A stretch of 64,000 nt of DNA from Lysobacterales bacterium (GTDB taxonomy: Bacteria; Pseudomonadota; Gammaproteobacteria; Xanthomonadales; Xanthomonadaceae), in contig JAGRJY010000043.1 of NCBI GenBank assembly GCA_020442465.1, forward strand, positions 122,874-186,873, written 5' to 3'. Made by a program: the position numbers and the translations under genes. This document shows positions 6,870-15,901 of this stretch, in pieces. Under the pieces are notes generated by a model, which worked only from the letters and a program-made list of their open reading frames with translations, had not been told where the DNA came from and made no database searches. Numbering within the stretch: position 1 is the first letter of the stretch; each line of letters opens with the position of its first letter.

Positions 6870-8261
6870 ATGTCGAGATTGGCCGTGAGGTGTGCCTTCC
6901 ACTGTGCCGTGGCCTGCGGATGGATCCTGCTGGGGCCGGGCGCGCTCATCGCCGCCGCCCCGACCCAGGCTGCGCTGCCCGCCGAGGTCGAAGGCACGCC
7001 GATGCCGTCGCTGGCGCCGATGCTCGAGCGGGTCACCCCGGGCGTGGTCAACATCCACAGCAAGACCACCGTGCGGGTGCGCAACCCGCTGGCCGACGAT
7101 CCGTTCTTCCGTCGCTTCCTCGGCATGGATGCGCTGCCGCGCGAGCGTGTGCAGCAGTCGCTGGGCTCGGGGGTGATCGTCGACGCCGAGCAGGGCCTGG
7201 TGCTGACCAACAACCACGTCATCGAAGGCGCCGACGACATCTCGGTGACCCTGGCCGACGGCCGCACGCTGAGCGGCGAGTTTGTCGGCTCGGACCCGGA
7301 CACCGACGTCGCCCTGGTGCGCATTCCCTCCGAGAACCTGACGCCGGTGCGCCTCGCCCCGCCGCAGAGCCTGCGCGTGGGCGACTTCGTGGTCGCGGTG
7401 GGCAATCCGTTCGGGCTCGGCCAGACGGTGACCTCGGGCATCGTCTCGGCGCTCGGCCGCCAGGGCCTGGCCGGCCTCGGCTTCCAGAACTTCATCCAGA
7501 CCGACGCCAGCATCAACCCGGGCAATTCCGGCGGCGCGCTGGTCAACCTGCGCGGCGAACTGGTCGGGGTGAACTCGGCGATCTACAGCCCGTCGGGCGG
7601 CAATGTCGGCATCGGCTTCGCGATTCCGGTCGACCTCGCCCGCGACGTGATGCACCAGCTGCTCGCCTTCGGTGAGGTGCGCCGCGGCAGCCTCGGCGTG
7701 CAGACCCAGGACATCGACGAGGCGATGGCGCGATGGCTCGGCGTGGAGAGCCGGCGCGGCGCGATCATCACCCGCGTCGAGACCGACTCGCCGGCCGACC
7801 AGGCGGGCCTGCGTCCGGGCGACGTGGTGCTGAAGCTGGGCGAGACCGCGGTGGTCGATGCGAAGTCGCTGCACAACGCCGAAGGCCTGCTGCCGGTCGA
7901 CCAGCCGGTGCGCGTCGAGGCGCTGCGCGAGGGCCGCGCGCTGGTGCTGTCGGTGCCGCTGAAGGCGCGCGCGAGCAATGTGCGCGGCGCGCAGCTCGAC
8001 AGCCGACTCGACGGCGCGACCTTCAGCGAACTCGACGAGCGTCTGCGCCAGCGCGGCGCGAACGGCGTGCGGGTGAGCGAAGTCGCCGCACGCAGTCGTG
8101 CAGCCGGCAACGGGCTGCGTCCCGGCGACGTGATCGCCGCGGTGAACCGGCGCGAGGTGAGCGATCTCGACACCCTGCGACGACTGCTCGACAGTGCGCC
8201 GTCGCAGCTGCTGCTGACCGTGGTGCGCGGGCGCAGCGCGCTGCTGCTGCTGGCTGAATGA
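6870..8261 (+). CDS. degQ: Periplasmic serine endoprotease of the DegQ/DegP/MucD type
   Basis: 463 aa. A signal peptide (about residues 1-34) precedes a trypsin-like domain with the full triad: His116 (NNHVIEGAD), Asp146 (DTDVALV) and Ser220 (INPGNSGGAL). Two PDZ domains follow (about 255-340 and 370-455). HtrA proteases of this layout form cages that degrade or refold damaged envelope proteins. I chose the ATG at 6870 because GGAG lies 7 bases upstream and the signal peptide begins there; earlier in-frame starts add an Arg-rich stretch without a function. Which HtrA paralogue it is cannot be settled from sequence alone. It is divergent from the esterase gene. Confidence 0.92.
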   Translation: MSRLAVRCAFHCAVACGWILLGPGALIAAAPTQAALPAEVEGTPMPSLAPMLERVTPGVVNIHSKTTVRVRNPLADDPFFRRFLGMDALPRERVQQSLGSGVIVDAEQGLVLTNNHVIEGADDISVTLADGRTLSGEFVGSDPDTDVALVRIPSENLTPVRLAPPQSLRVGDFVVAVGNPFGLGQTVTSGIVSALGRQGLAGLGFQNFIQTDASINPGNSGGALVNLRGELVGVNSAIYSPSGGNVGIGFAIPVDLARDVMHQLLAFGEVRRGSLGVQTQDIDEAMARWLGVESRRGAIITRVETDSPADQAGLRPGDVVLKLGETAVVDAKSLHNAEGLLPVDQPVRVEALREGRALVLSVPLKARASNVRGAQLDSRLDGATFSELDERLRQRGANGVRVSEVAARSRAAGNGLRPGDVIAAVNRREVSDLDTLRRLLDSAPSQLLLTVVRGRSALLLLAE

Positions 8262-8359
8262 ACCGTGCGTCAGCGCGCCGGCGGCGCCCGGGCTGCGTGG
8301 TATCGTCCGACGCATGATCGGGATGCCGTCGCGGGGGAGAGTCGGGTGAGGGGTCGGCG

Positions 8360-9067
8360 ATGATTCGCGCGCTCACGCTCGATCTCGACGACACCCTGTG
8401 GGCGATTGCGCCGGTGATCACCCGCGCCGAGGCGGCCCAGCACGCCTATCTGCGCGAGCACTGCCCGCGCACCGCTGAGCGCTATTCGATCGAAGGCTTT
8501 CGCGTGTTGCGCGAGACGGTGGCGCGCGAGCGCCACGACCTCAGCCACGACTTCACCGAGCAGCGACTGATCGCGCTGCGCCGCGCGCTGGAGGACAGCG
8601 GCGACGACGTGGCGCACGCGCCGCACGCGTTCGACACCTTCTTCGTGCAGCGCAACCGCGTCGACCTCTACGACGATGTGCCCGACGCGCTGGCGCGGCT
8701 GGCGGCACGGCGCCCGCTGGCGGCGCTGACCAATGGCAACGCCGATCTCGGACGGGTCGGCCTCGGCACCCACTTCCGTTTCTCGCTGGGCGCGCGCGAG
8801 CACGGCGCGGCCAAGCCCGAGCCGAGCATCTTCCACGCCGCCTGCCAGCGCCTCGGCCTGCCGCCGCGCGCGGTGATGCACGTCGGCGACGACCCCTGGA
8901 CGGACATCGACGGCGCCGCCCGCGCCGGGCTGGCGACCTGCTGGATCAACCGCGAGCGCCTGCCCTGGCCCGAGGCGCTGCCGCGACCCGACGTCGAGGC
9001 GCACACCCTGGCCGAGCTGGCCGACCATCTCGACGGTCACCTCGACAGCCGGGCGTGCCTGGCCTGA
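8360..9067 (+). CDS. HAD-superfamily phosphatase, YigB/YjjG-like
   Basis: 235 aa. All four HAD motifs are present: I, DLDDT (nucleophile Asp8, acid Asp10); II, TNGN in the ALTNGN strand; III, Lys in AKPEP; IV, GDDPWTD. The cap between motifs I and II is helical (subfamily IA). The best family match by eye is YigB, which in E. coli dephosphorylates 5-amino-6-(5-phospho-D-ribitylamino)uracil in riboflavin synthesis; these enzymes are promiscuous, so the substrate is inferred. Its stop is only 61 bp ahead of the aminopeptidase gene on the same strand, so the two may be cotranscribed. Confidence 0.85.
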   Translation: MIRALTLDLDDTLWAIAPVITRAEAAQHAYLREHCPRTAERYSIEGFRVLRETVARERHDLSHDFTEQRLIALRRALEDSGDDVAHAPHAFDTFFVQRNRVDLYDDVPDALARLAARRPLAALTNGNADLGRVGLGTHFRFSLGAREHGAAKPEPSIFHAACQRLGLPPRAVMHVGDDPWTDIDGAARAGLATCWINRERLPWPEALPRPDVEAHTLAELADHLDGHLDSRACLA

Positions 9068-9128
9068 TGCTTGTGACGATGACGAACACCCGACCGGTCT
9101 CCGCGACCGCGCCCCGCCCCACTTCTTC

Positions 9129-10535
9129 ATGGATATCGGCATGAGCCTACCGCCCTGCTTCGCACCGCCGGACATGTCCCGCCGCGACATTCCGCTGATC
9201 GCGGTCGACAAGGAACAGCTGCCGGCCGTGCTCGCCCGGCAGCCGGCGCGCGTGGCGCGCTGGTGCGAGGCCAACCAGTTCGTCGGCGACGCCGGCGCGG
9301 TGCTGCTGGTGCCCGGCGAAGACGGCACGCCACTGCTCGCCCTGGCCGGCATCGGTGCGCGCAACGATCCACTGGCGCTGGCGACCTGCCCGGTGCTGTT
9401 GCCGGCGGGCGACTACCGCCTGCACGACAAGGAAGGCATCGCGCTTGACCCCGGGCTGGCCCTGCTCGGCTGGGGCCTGGGCGCCTACCAGTACACCCAC
9501 TACCGCAAGTCGAGCCGCGCGCCGACCCGGCTGGTGCTCGACAGCGAGGCCAAGTCGCTGTCGGAGTCGTTCGCCCTGCTCAAGGCCTCGACCCTGGTGC
9601 GCGATCTGGTCAACACGCCGACCGAAGACATGGGCCCGGACGAACTCGAGGCGACCACGCGACGCGTCGCCCACGCCTACGGCGCCGAGTGTTCGGCGAT
9701 TCGTGGCGACGATCTGCTGACGCAGAATTTTCCCGCCATCCATGCGGTCGGCCGCGCCAGCCACCGTGCGCCGCGCCTGATCGAGCTGAACTGGGGCGAT
9801 GCGGCGCACCCGAAGCTGAGCATCGTCGGCAAGGGCGTGTGCTTCGACACCGGCGGCCTGGACGTGAAGCCCTCCTCGGGCATGCGCAACATGAAGAAGG
9901 ACATGGGCGGTGCGGCGCACGCGCTGGCGCTGGCCCAGCTGGTGATGGCGCGCAAACTGCCGGTTCGGCTGCAGCTGCTGCTGGGTGCGGTGGAAAACGC
10001 GATCGGGCCGAACGCCTACCGACCCGGCGAGGTGGTCGACACCCGCGCCGGCCACAAGATCGAGATCGACAACACCGACGCCGAAGGGCGCGTCGTGCTG
10101 TGCGATGCGATGGCCTATGCCGCCGAGTCGTCGCCGAGCCTGATGCTCGACTTCGCCACCCTGACCGGTGCCGCGCGCATTGCGCTGGGGCCGGACTTGC
10201 CGGCGCTGTTCTGCAACGACGAAACGCTCGCGCGGCAATACCTCGAAGCCGCCGATGCGTCCTGCGATCCGCTCTGGCGGCTGCCGCTGTGGCGTCCGTA
10301 CTTCAGCTATCTGAGCAGCAGCGTGGCCGACTTCGCCAACAGCGGTGGCGCACGCATGGGCGGCGCGATCACCGCCGCGGTCTACCTCGACCGTTTCGTG
10401 CCGGCCAAGCTGCCGTGGGCGCATGTCGACGTGTACTCGTGGAACGACTCCAACCGCCCGGGCAAGCCGGCCGGCGGCGAAGCGCAGGGCCTGCGCGCGG
10501 CGTTCGCGATGCTGAAGAAGCGCTTCGCGGGCTGA
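9129..10535 (+). CDS. Leucyl aminopeptidase family (M17) metallopeptidase
   Basis: 468 aa. A cytosolic aminopeptidase that removes N-terminal residues using two metal ions. The M17 signature NTDAEGRV is intact. The metal-ligand strand is present as GKGVCFDTGGLDVKPS with the later KKDMGGA Asp. The N-terminal third, typical of the PepA/PepB group, is degenerate, and length fits the family. The start is uncertain: ATG at 9129 and ATG at 9141 are both possible and neither has a good ribosome-binding site. It follows the HAD gene closely. Confidence 0.9.
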   Translation: MDIGMSLPPCFAPPDMSRRDIPLIAVDKEQLPAVLARQPARVARWCEANQFVGDAGAVLLVPGEDGTPLLALAGIGARNDPLALATCPVLLPAGDYRLHDKEGIALDPGLALLGWGLGAYQYTHYRKSSRAPTRLVLDSEAKSLSESFALLKASTLVRDLVNTPTEDMGPDELEATTRRVAHAYGAECSAIRGDDLLTQNFPAIHAVGRASHRAPRLIELNWGDAAHPKLSIVGKGVCFDTGGLDVKPSSGMRNMKKDMGGAAHALALAQLVMARKLPVRLQLLLGAVENAIGPNAYRPGEVVDTRAGHKIEIDNTDAEGRVVLCDAMAYAAESSPSLMLDFATLTGAARIALGPDLPALFCNDETLARQYLEAADASCDPLWRLPLWRPYFSYLSSSVADFANSGGARMGGAITAAVYLDRFVPAKLPWAHVDVYSWNDSNRPGKPAGGEAQGLRAAFAMLKKRFAG

Positions 10536-10872
10536 GGCGGCATCAAGCCGCCCAGCGCGCCCGGCGCGGCGCGGCGCCATCGTTGATGTGATCCGCATGG
10601 GCAGGTCCGCTGCCGGGATGCGGCCGCCGCGCCGGGCCACCTCACGGTCTGCATGCGCTGGACCGTCTGAACGCGTTGAACCGTTGTCACGCTTGCCGGC
10701 ACCTTGCGTCATGGCTGGTCGGGCAGGCGCAAAGCGTTGGCGCAGATGGCCTTTGCATGGCAGCAGTAGAAACTCGCAAGCGCCTGCACCCGCTTCGGTG
10801 TCATCGGGACGCTGAGGCGCGTCGCGTACACTGTCGCCCCGATCGCACGCACTCAAGCAGGAAGGTTTGCCC
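10536..10872. other. Intergenic region before the MacAB-like operon
   Basis: 337 bp without a gene. It should carry the promoter of the four-gene export operon. TACACT at about 10828 could be a -10 element, but no convincing -35 stands in front of it. I see no operator or RNA structure that I would defend. Confidence 0.4.
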
Positions 10873-12117
10873 ATGGCTGACAGCGATACCGCCGCGATGC
10901 TGCAACAGCTGCGCATCGATCGGCGCGACGAACCCACCGGCTCGCGCACCGGCCTGTGGATCGTGTCGGCCATCGTGGCTGTGCTGGTGCTCGGCGCGGG
11001 CGCATGGGCGCTGTTCCTGCGCGACGACGCCACGGTGGTGCAGACCGCGTCGGCGCGCGCGATCGGCGGCGGCGTGCAGAACGCTTCGGTGCTCGATGCC
11101 ACCGGCTACGTGGTGGCGCGGCGCATGGCCACGGTGTCGGCGAAGATCACCGGCAAGGTGCTCGAGGTGCGCATCGAGGAAGGCCAGCGCGTCGAGGAAG
11201 GCGAAGTGATGGCGCGGCTCGACCCGGTCGACGCGCAGGCGCAGTACGACCTTGCCGCCGCCCAGCTCGCCGCCTCGCGCAGCCAGATCGACAGCCTGGG
11301 CGCGCAGCTGCGCGAAGCCGAGGCCAATGTGAAGCGCCTGCAGGCGCTGATCGAACGCAAGCTGGCGCCGGCCTCGCAGCTCGACGCCGCGGTGGCGCAG
11401 CGCGATTCGCTGCGCGCGCAGAAGATCACCGCCGAGCGCAACGCCAAGGTCGCCGGCGAGAGTCTTGCGATCGCCCAGAACGGCCTCGACAACACCGTGG
11501 TGCGCGCGCCGTTTGCCGGCGTGGTGATCGCCAAGGCGGCGCAGCCGGGCGAAATCGTCTCACCGCTGTCGGCAGGCGGCGGCTTCACCCGCACCGGCAT
11601 CGGCACCGTGGTCGACATGGATTCGCTGGAGGTGGAAGTCGACGTCAACGAGGCCTTCATCGGTCGCGTGTCGCCCGGCATGCCGGTGCAGGCCACCTTG
11701 AACGCCTACGCCGACTGGAAGATTCCCGCCGAAGTCATCGCGATCATTCCGGCCGCCGACCGCGGCAAGGCCACGGTGCGCGTGCGCGTCGCGCTGAAGG
11801 AGAAGGACAGCCGCATCGTGCCCGACATGGGTGTGCGGGTGAGCTTCCTCGAGCAGGCGGCACCGGCCAGCGCCGAGAACACGCCGAAGGGCGTGCTGGT
11901 GCCTTCGGCGGCCATCCTGCGCCGCGATGGCCAGTCGATCGCCTACACGATCAAGGACGGCCACGCGGTCGCGCAGCAGCTCGAACTCGGCCGCAGCCTC
12001 GGCAACGACCGCGAGGTGCTGGCCGGTCTCGCCGCCGGCCAGCGCGTGATCGTCGACCCGCCCGCCCAGCTCGCCGAGGGCAGCGCGGTGCGCGAAGCCG
12101 AGGCGAAGAAACCGTGA
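10873..12117 (+). CDS. Periplasmic adaptor (membrane-fusion) protein of a MacAB-like exporter
   Basis: 414 aa. One N-terminal membrane anchor (about residues 29-49) is followed by a barrel-sandwich/lipoyl half (VSAKITGKVLEVRIEEGQ), a helical hairpin (about 120-200, Ala/Gln/Leu heptads), the second lipoyl half (VVRAPFAGVVI) and a beta-barrel and membrane-proximal domain. This is the HlyD/MacA layout, which links an inner-membrane transporter to an outer-membrane channel. No outer-membrane factor is encoded nearby. AGGAAGG 7 bases upstream supports the ATG at 10873. It is the first gene of a unit with the ATPase and two permeases. Confidence 0.87.
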   Translation: MADSDTAAMLQQLRIDRRDEPTGSRTGLWIVSAIVAVLVLGAGAWALFLRDDATVVQTASARAIGGGVQNASVLDATGYVVARRMATVSAKITGKVLEVRIEEGQRVEEGEVMARLDPVDAQAQYDLAAAQLAASRSQIDSLGAQLREAEANVKRLQALIERKLAPASQLDAAVAQRDSLRAQKITAERNAKVAGESLAIAQNGLDNTVVRAPFAGVVIAKAAQPGEIVSPLSAGGGFTRTGIGTVVDMDSLEVEVDVNEAFIGRVSPGMPVQATLNAYADWKIPAEVIAIIPAADRGKATVRVRVALKEKDSRIVPDMGVRVSFLEQAAPASAENTPKGVLVPSAAILRRDGQSIAYTIKDGHAVAQQLELGRSLGNDREVLAGLAAGQRVIVDPPAQLAEGSAVREAEAKKP

Positions 12118-12226
12118 CCGATCCGCGCGACCGCCTGCGACCGCGCGCGCACCGCCGCGCGGCCCGCGACGATCGCATGCCGTATTCCCCTGCCACCACA
12201 CCATTCGTTTCACCGAGGACGTGACC

Positions 12227-12922
<696 letters not shown>

Positions 12923-12933
12923 GGAGGCACGCC

Positions 12934-14091
12934 ATGAAATACCTCCATCTCATCTGGGCTTCACTGTTCCGCAGCAAGACCCGCACGTCGCTGACGCTGC
13001 TGTCGGTGATCGCCGCCTTTCTGCTGTTCGGCATGCTCGACTCGGTGCGCGTGGCGTTCAATTCGGGCAGCGGCGTCGCCGGCGTGGATCGCCTGATCGT
13101 CTCGTCGAAACTGTCGCTGACGCAGATGCTGCCGGTCAGCCTGACCCGCCAGGTCGAGACCACGCCCGGCGTGAAGCAGGCCGCGTATGCCGCCTGGTTC
13201 GGCGGCATCTACCAGGATCCGAACCAGTTCTTTCCGAACTTTTCGGTGAGTGAGAATTTCTTCGACCTGTACCCCGAGTTCATCGTGCCCGAGGACCAGC
13301 TCGCGGCGTGGAAGGCCGATCGCACCGGGGCGGTGGTCGGTGCGGCGCTGGCCAAGCGGCACGGCTGGAAGATCGGCGACATCATCCCGATGCAGGCGAC
13401 GATCTTTCCGCGCCAGGGCAGCAACGACTGGCCGTTCACCCTGCGCGCGATCTTCAAGGTGCGCGAAGACGGCCGCCAGGGTCAGGAAAACCAGCTGATG
13501 TTCCACTGGGAGTACTTCGACGAGGCCAACGACTACGTCAAGAGCCGGTTTGGCTGGATGATCGTGCGGGTCGAGGATATCGGCCAGTCGACCGCGGTGG
13601 CGCAGGCGATCGACAAGCTGTCGACCAACTCGGACCACGAGACCAAGTCGCAGTCGGAAGCCGCGTTCCAGCAGAGCTTCGCCAAGCAGTTCGGCGACAT
13701 CGGCCTGATCGTCACCCTGATCATGAGCGCGGTGTTCTTCACCCTGCTGCTGCTCACCGGCAACACCATGGCGCAGGCGGTGCGCGAGCGCATCCCCGAG
13801 CTGGCGGTGCTGAAGACGATTGGTTTCTCCAACCACAGCCTGCTCTGGCTGGTGCTGGCCGAAGCGGTGCTGCTGATCGGTCTTGGCGGTCTGCTCGGAC
13901 TCGGCATCGCCGCGGTGATGATGCCGGGCATCAGCGCCGCCAGCGGCGGCATGATCCAGCTGCCGGGCGTGCCGGGTCAGACCTGGGTGGTCGGCCTGGC
14001 GCTGATGTTCGTCATCGGCCTGCTGGTGGGCGTGCTGCCTGCGTTGCGCGCGATGAAATTGAACATCGTCGACGCCCTGGCCGATCGTTGA
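12934..14091 (+). CDS. ABC transporter permease, FtsX/MacB type (first of two)
   Basis: 385 aa. One transmembrane helix near the N-terminus (about 18-38), a periplasmic domain of roughly 230 residues, then three helices in the last 125 residues. The C-terminal FtsX block has RERIPELAVLKTIGFSN, the coupling segment of this family. GAGGAGG seven bases before the ATG supports the start. With the ATPase and the second permease it should form a heterodimeric, four-helix-per-subunit exporter of the mechanotransmission type. The substrate is unknown. Confidence 0.88.
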   Translation: MKYLHLIWASLFRSKTRTSLTLLSVIAAFLLFGMLDSVRVAFNSGSGVAGVDRLIVSSKLSLTQMLPVSLTRQVETTPGVKQAAYAAWFGGIYQDPNQFFPNFSVSENFFDLYPEFIVPEDQLAAWKADRTGAVVGAALAKRHGWKIGDIIPMQATIFPRQGSNDWPFTLRAIFKVREDGRQGQENQLMFHWEYFDEANDYVKSRFGWMIVRVEDIGQSTAVAQAIDKLSTNSDHETKSQSEAAFQQSFAKQFGDIGLIVTLIMSAVFFTLLLLTGNTMAQAVRERIPELAVLKTIGFSNHSLLWLVLAEAVLLIGLGGLLGLGIAAVMMPGISAASGGMIQLPGVPGQTWVVGLALMFVIGLLVGVLPALRAMKLNIVDALADR

Positions 14092-14131
14092 GGCCGGCCG
14101 ACATGACGACACCATTCCGGAGTGTGCGGTG

Positions 14132-15448
14132 ATGAATCGGATCAAGAAGTGGCTCGGCAACCTGCTCGTGGTGCTGGCGCTCGCCGCCGGACTGGCAGCG
14201 TGGATCGCGCTGCCGCTGTTTGGCGTGCTCGCCCTCGCCGCCGTGCTCGCGCTGTGGCTCGCCCTCAGCCGCCGCGGCCGGCAGACGCTGGCGGTGACCC
14301 AGGTCGGCATCGCCAGCCTGCCGCAGCGCTGGGGCGCGAGCTCGGTGATCGTGATCGGCATCGCCGGCGTGGTCGGCGTGCTGGTGGCGATGCTGGCGAT
14401 GGGTGAAGGCTTCAAGAACACGCTGGGCAGCACCGGCAGCGAATCCAACGCGATCGTGCTGCGCGGTGGTTCGCAGGCGGAGACCAACTCGGTCATCACC
14501 CGCGACCAGATTCCGTTGATCACTGCGCTCGACGGTATCGCCACTGGCGCCGACGGCAAACCCGCGGTGTCGCCCGAGCTGTCGCAGGTGGTCGACCTGA
14601 AATCGATTGCCGACAACACCGACGCCAACGTGCAGCTGCGCGGTGTCGGCCCGGCCGCCTGGGAGCTGCGCCCGCAGGTGCGCATCGTCGAGGGCCGCGC
14701 GTTCGAGACCGGACTGCGTGAACTGGTCGTCGGCCGCGGCGCGCAGGACCGCTTCCGCGGCATCGGCGTCGGCGACACCGTGCGCCTCGGCATCCAGGAA
14801 TGGACCGTGGTTGGCGCCTTCGAGAGCGGCGATGCCCACGAGTCCGAACTGTGGGGCGATGCCGAAGTCGTGGCCTCGGCGTACAACCGCCAGGCCTTCC
14901 AATCGGTGACGGTCAAGCTCGACGGCGGCGACGGCTTCGAGCGCATGAAGACGGCGATGGCCGCCGACCCCCGGCTCAAACTCGATGTTCAGACGACGCT
15001 GGCCTACTACTCCGGTCAATCCAAGCAGCTGAGCCAGCTGATCAACATTCTTGGCACGGTGATCGGTTCGATCATGGCGATCGGCGCGGTGTTCGGCGCA
15101 CTGAACACCATGTATGCCGCGGTGGCGACCCGCGCCCGCGAGATCGCCACCCTGCGCGCGCTCGGCTTCCGCGGCACGCCGGTCGTGGTCGCGGTGATGC
15201 TGGAGACCCTGCTCCTCGCCCTGCTCGGCGGCCTGCTCGGCGCGGCCATCGCCTGGCTGTTCTTCAACGGCTACACGGTGAGCACGCTGGGGCAGAACTT
15301 CAGCCAGATCGTGTTCCAGTTCCGCGTCTCGCCCGAGCTGCTGTGGACCGGTTTGAAATGGGCACTGGGCATCGGCCTCGTCGGTGGGCTGTTCCCCGCC
15401 CTCCGCGCCGCGCGCCTGGAAGTCGCCACCGCACTGCGCGCGGCCTGA
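14132..15448 (+). CDS. ABC transporter permease, FtsX/MacB type (second of two)
   Basis: 438 aa. It starts with an extra pair of hydrophobic segments (about residues 9-48) before the first conserved helix, a feature the first permease lacks. A periplasmic domain (about 95-295) and three C-terminal helices follow, with the FtsX coupling segment TRAREIATLRALGFRG. A GTG one codon upstream (14129) is an alternative start; GGAG lies within reach of both. It is a diverged paralogue of the preceding gene and probably its partner. The tandem repeat array begins 29 bp after the stop. Confidence 0.87.
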   Translation: MNRIKKWLGNLLVVLALAAGLAAWIALPLFGVLALAAVLALWLALSRRGRQTLAVTQVGIASLPQRWGASSVIVIGIAGVVGVLVAMLAMGEGFKNTLGSTGSESNAIVLRGGSQAETNSVITRDQIPLITALDGIATGADGKPAVSPELSQVVDLKSIADNTDANVQLRGVGPAAWELRPQVRIVEGRAFETGLRELVVGRGAQDRFRGIGVGDTVRLGIQEWTVVGAFESGDAHESELWGDAEVVASAYNRQAFQSVTVKLDGGDGFERMKTAMAADPRLKLDVQTTLAYYSGQSKQLSQLINILGTVIGSIMAIGAVFGALNTMYAAVATRAREIATLRALGFRGTPVVVAVMLETLLLALLGGLLGAAIAWLFFNGYTVSTLGQNFSQIVFQFRVSPELLWTGLKWALGIGLVGGLFPALRAARLEVATALRAA

Positions 15449-15476
15449 GGCCGCACGCAACGCAAGCCAGCACCCC

Positions 15477-15899
15477 GTAGGAGGGGATTCATCCCCGACC
15501 CGGGCGATGGCGTGCCGCCGCGCCCGGCCAGGGCGAACGGTCGGGACTGAAGTCCCTCCTACAAGAGCTCGCCAGGTTGCTGACCCACCCCCTGTAGGAG
15601 GGGATTCATCCCCGACCAGAGCGCATGGCACGCCGCCGCGCCCGATTGGGGCGAACGGTCGGGACTGAAGTCCCTCCTACACGAGCACGCGAGGCCGCGA
15701 GCCCACCCCCTGTAGGAGGGGATTCATCCCCGACCAGAGCGCGTGGCACGCCGCCGCGCCCGATTGGGGCGAATGGTCGGGACTGAAGTCCCTCCTACAA
15801 GAGCATGCCAGGTTGCTGACCCACCCCCTGTAGGAGGGGATTCATCCCCGACCCGCGCGCATGGCCCGCCGCCGCGCCCGGCCGGAGCGGGCGGTCGTC
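15477..15899. repeat. Tandem array of 3.6 REP-type units, period about 118 bp
   Basis: Units begin at 15477, 15594, 15712 and 15830. Each full unit (about 86 bp) opens with GTAGGAGGGGATTCATCCCC and closes with GGGACTGAAGTCCCTCCTAC. Each end is a small hairpin by itself, and together they form a long inverted repeat around a G+C-rich core. Spacers of about 31 bp join the units. The fourth unit loses its right arm near 15898, three bases before the prc stop codon. This is the structure of bacterial REP/BIME elements. No gene is encoded. Confidence 0.9.
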
Positions 15900-15901
15900 G
15901 G

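Noticed and set aside
15477..15899. The 118-bp tandem array as a CRISPR
   Set aside because: Units are long inverted repeats of about 86 bp with near-identical 31-bp joins, not short repeats with unique spacers, and no cas genes are near.
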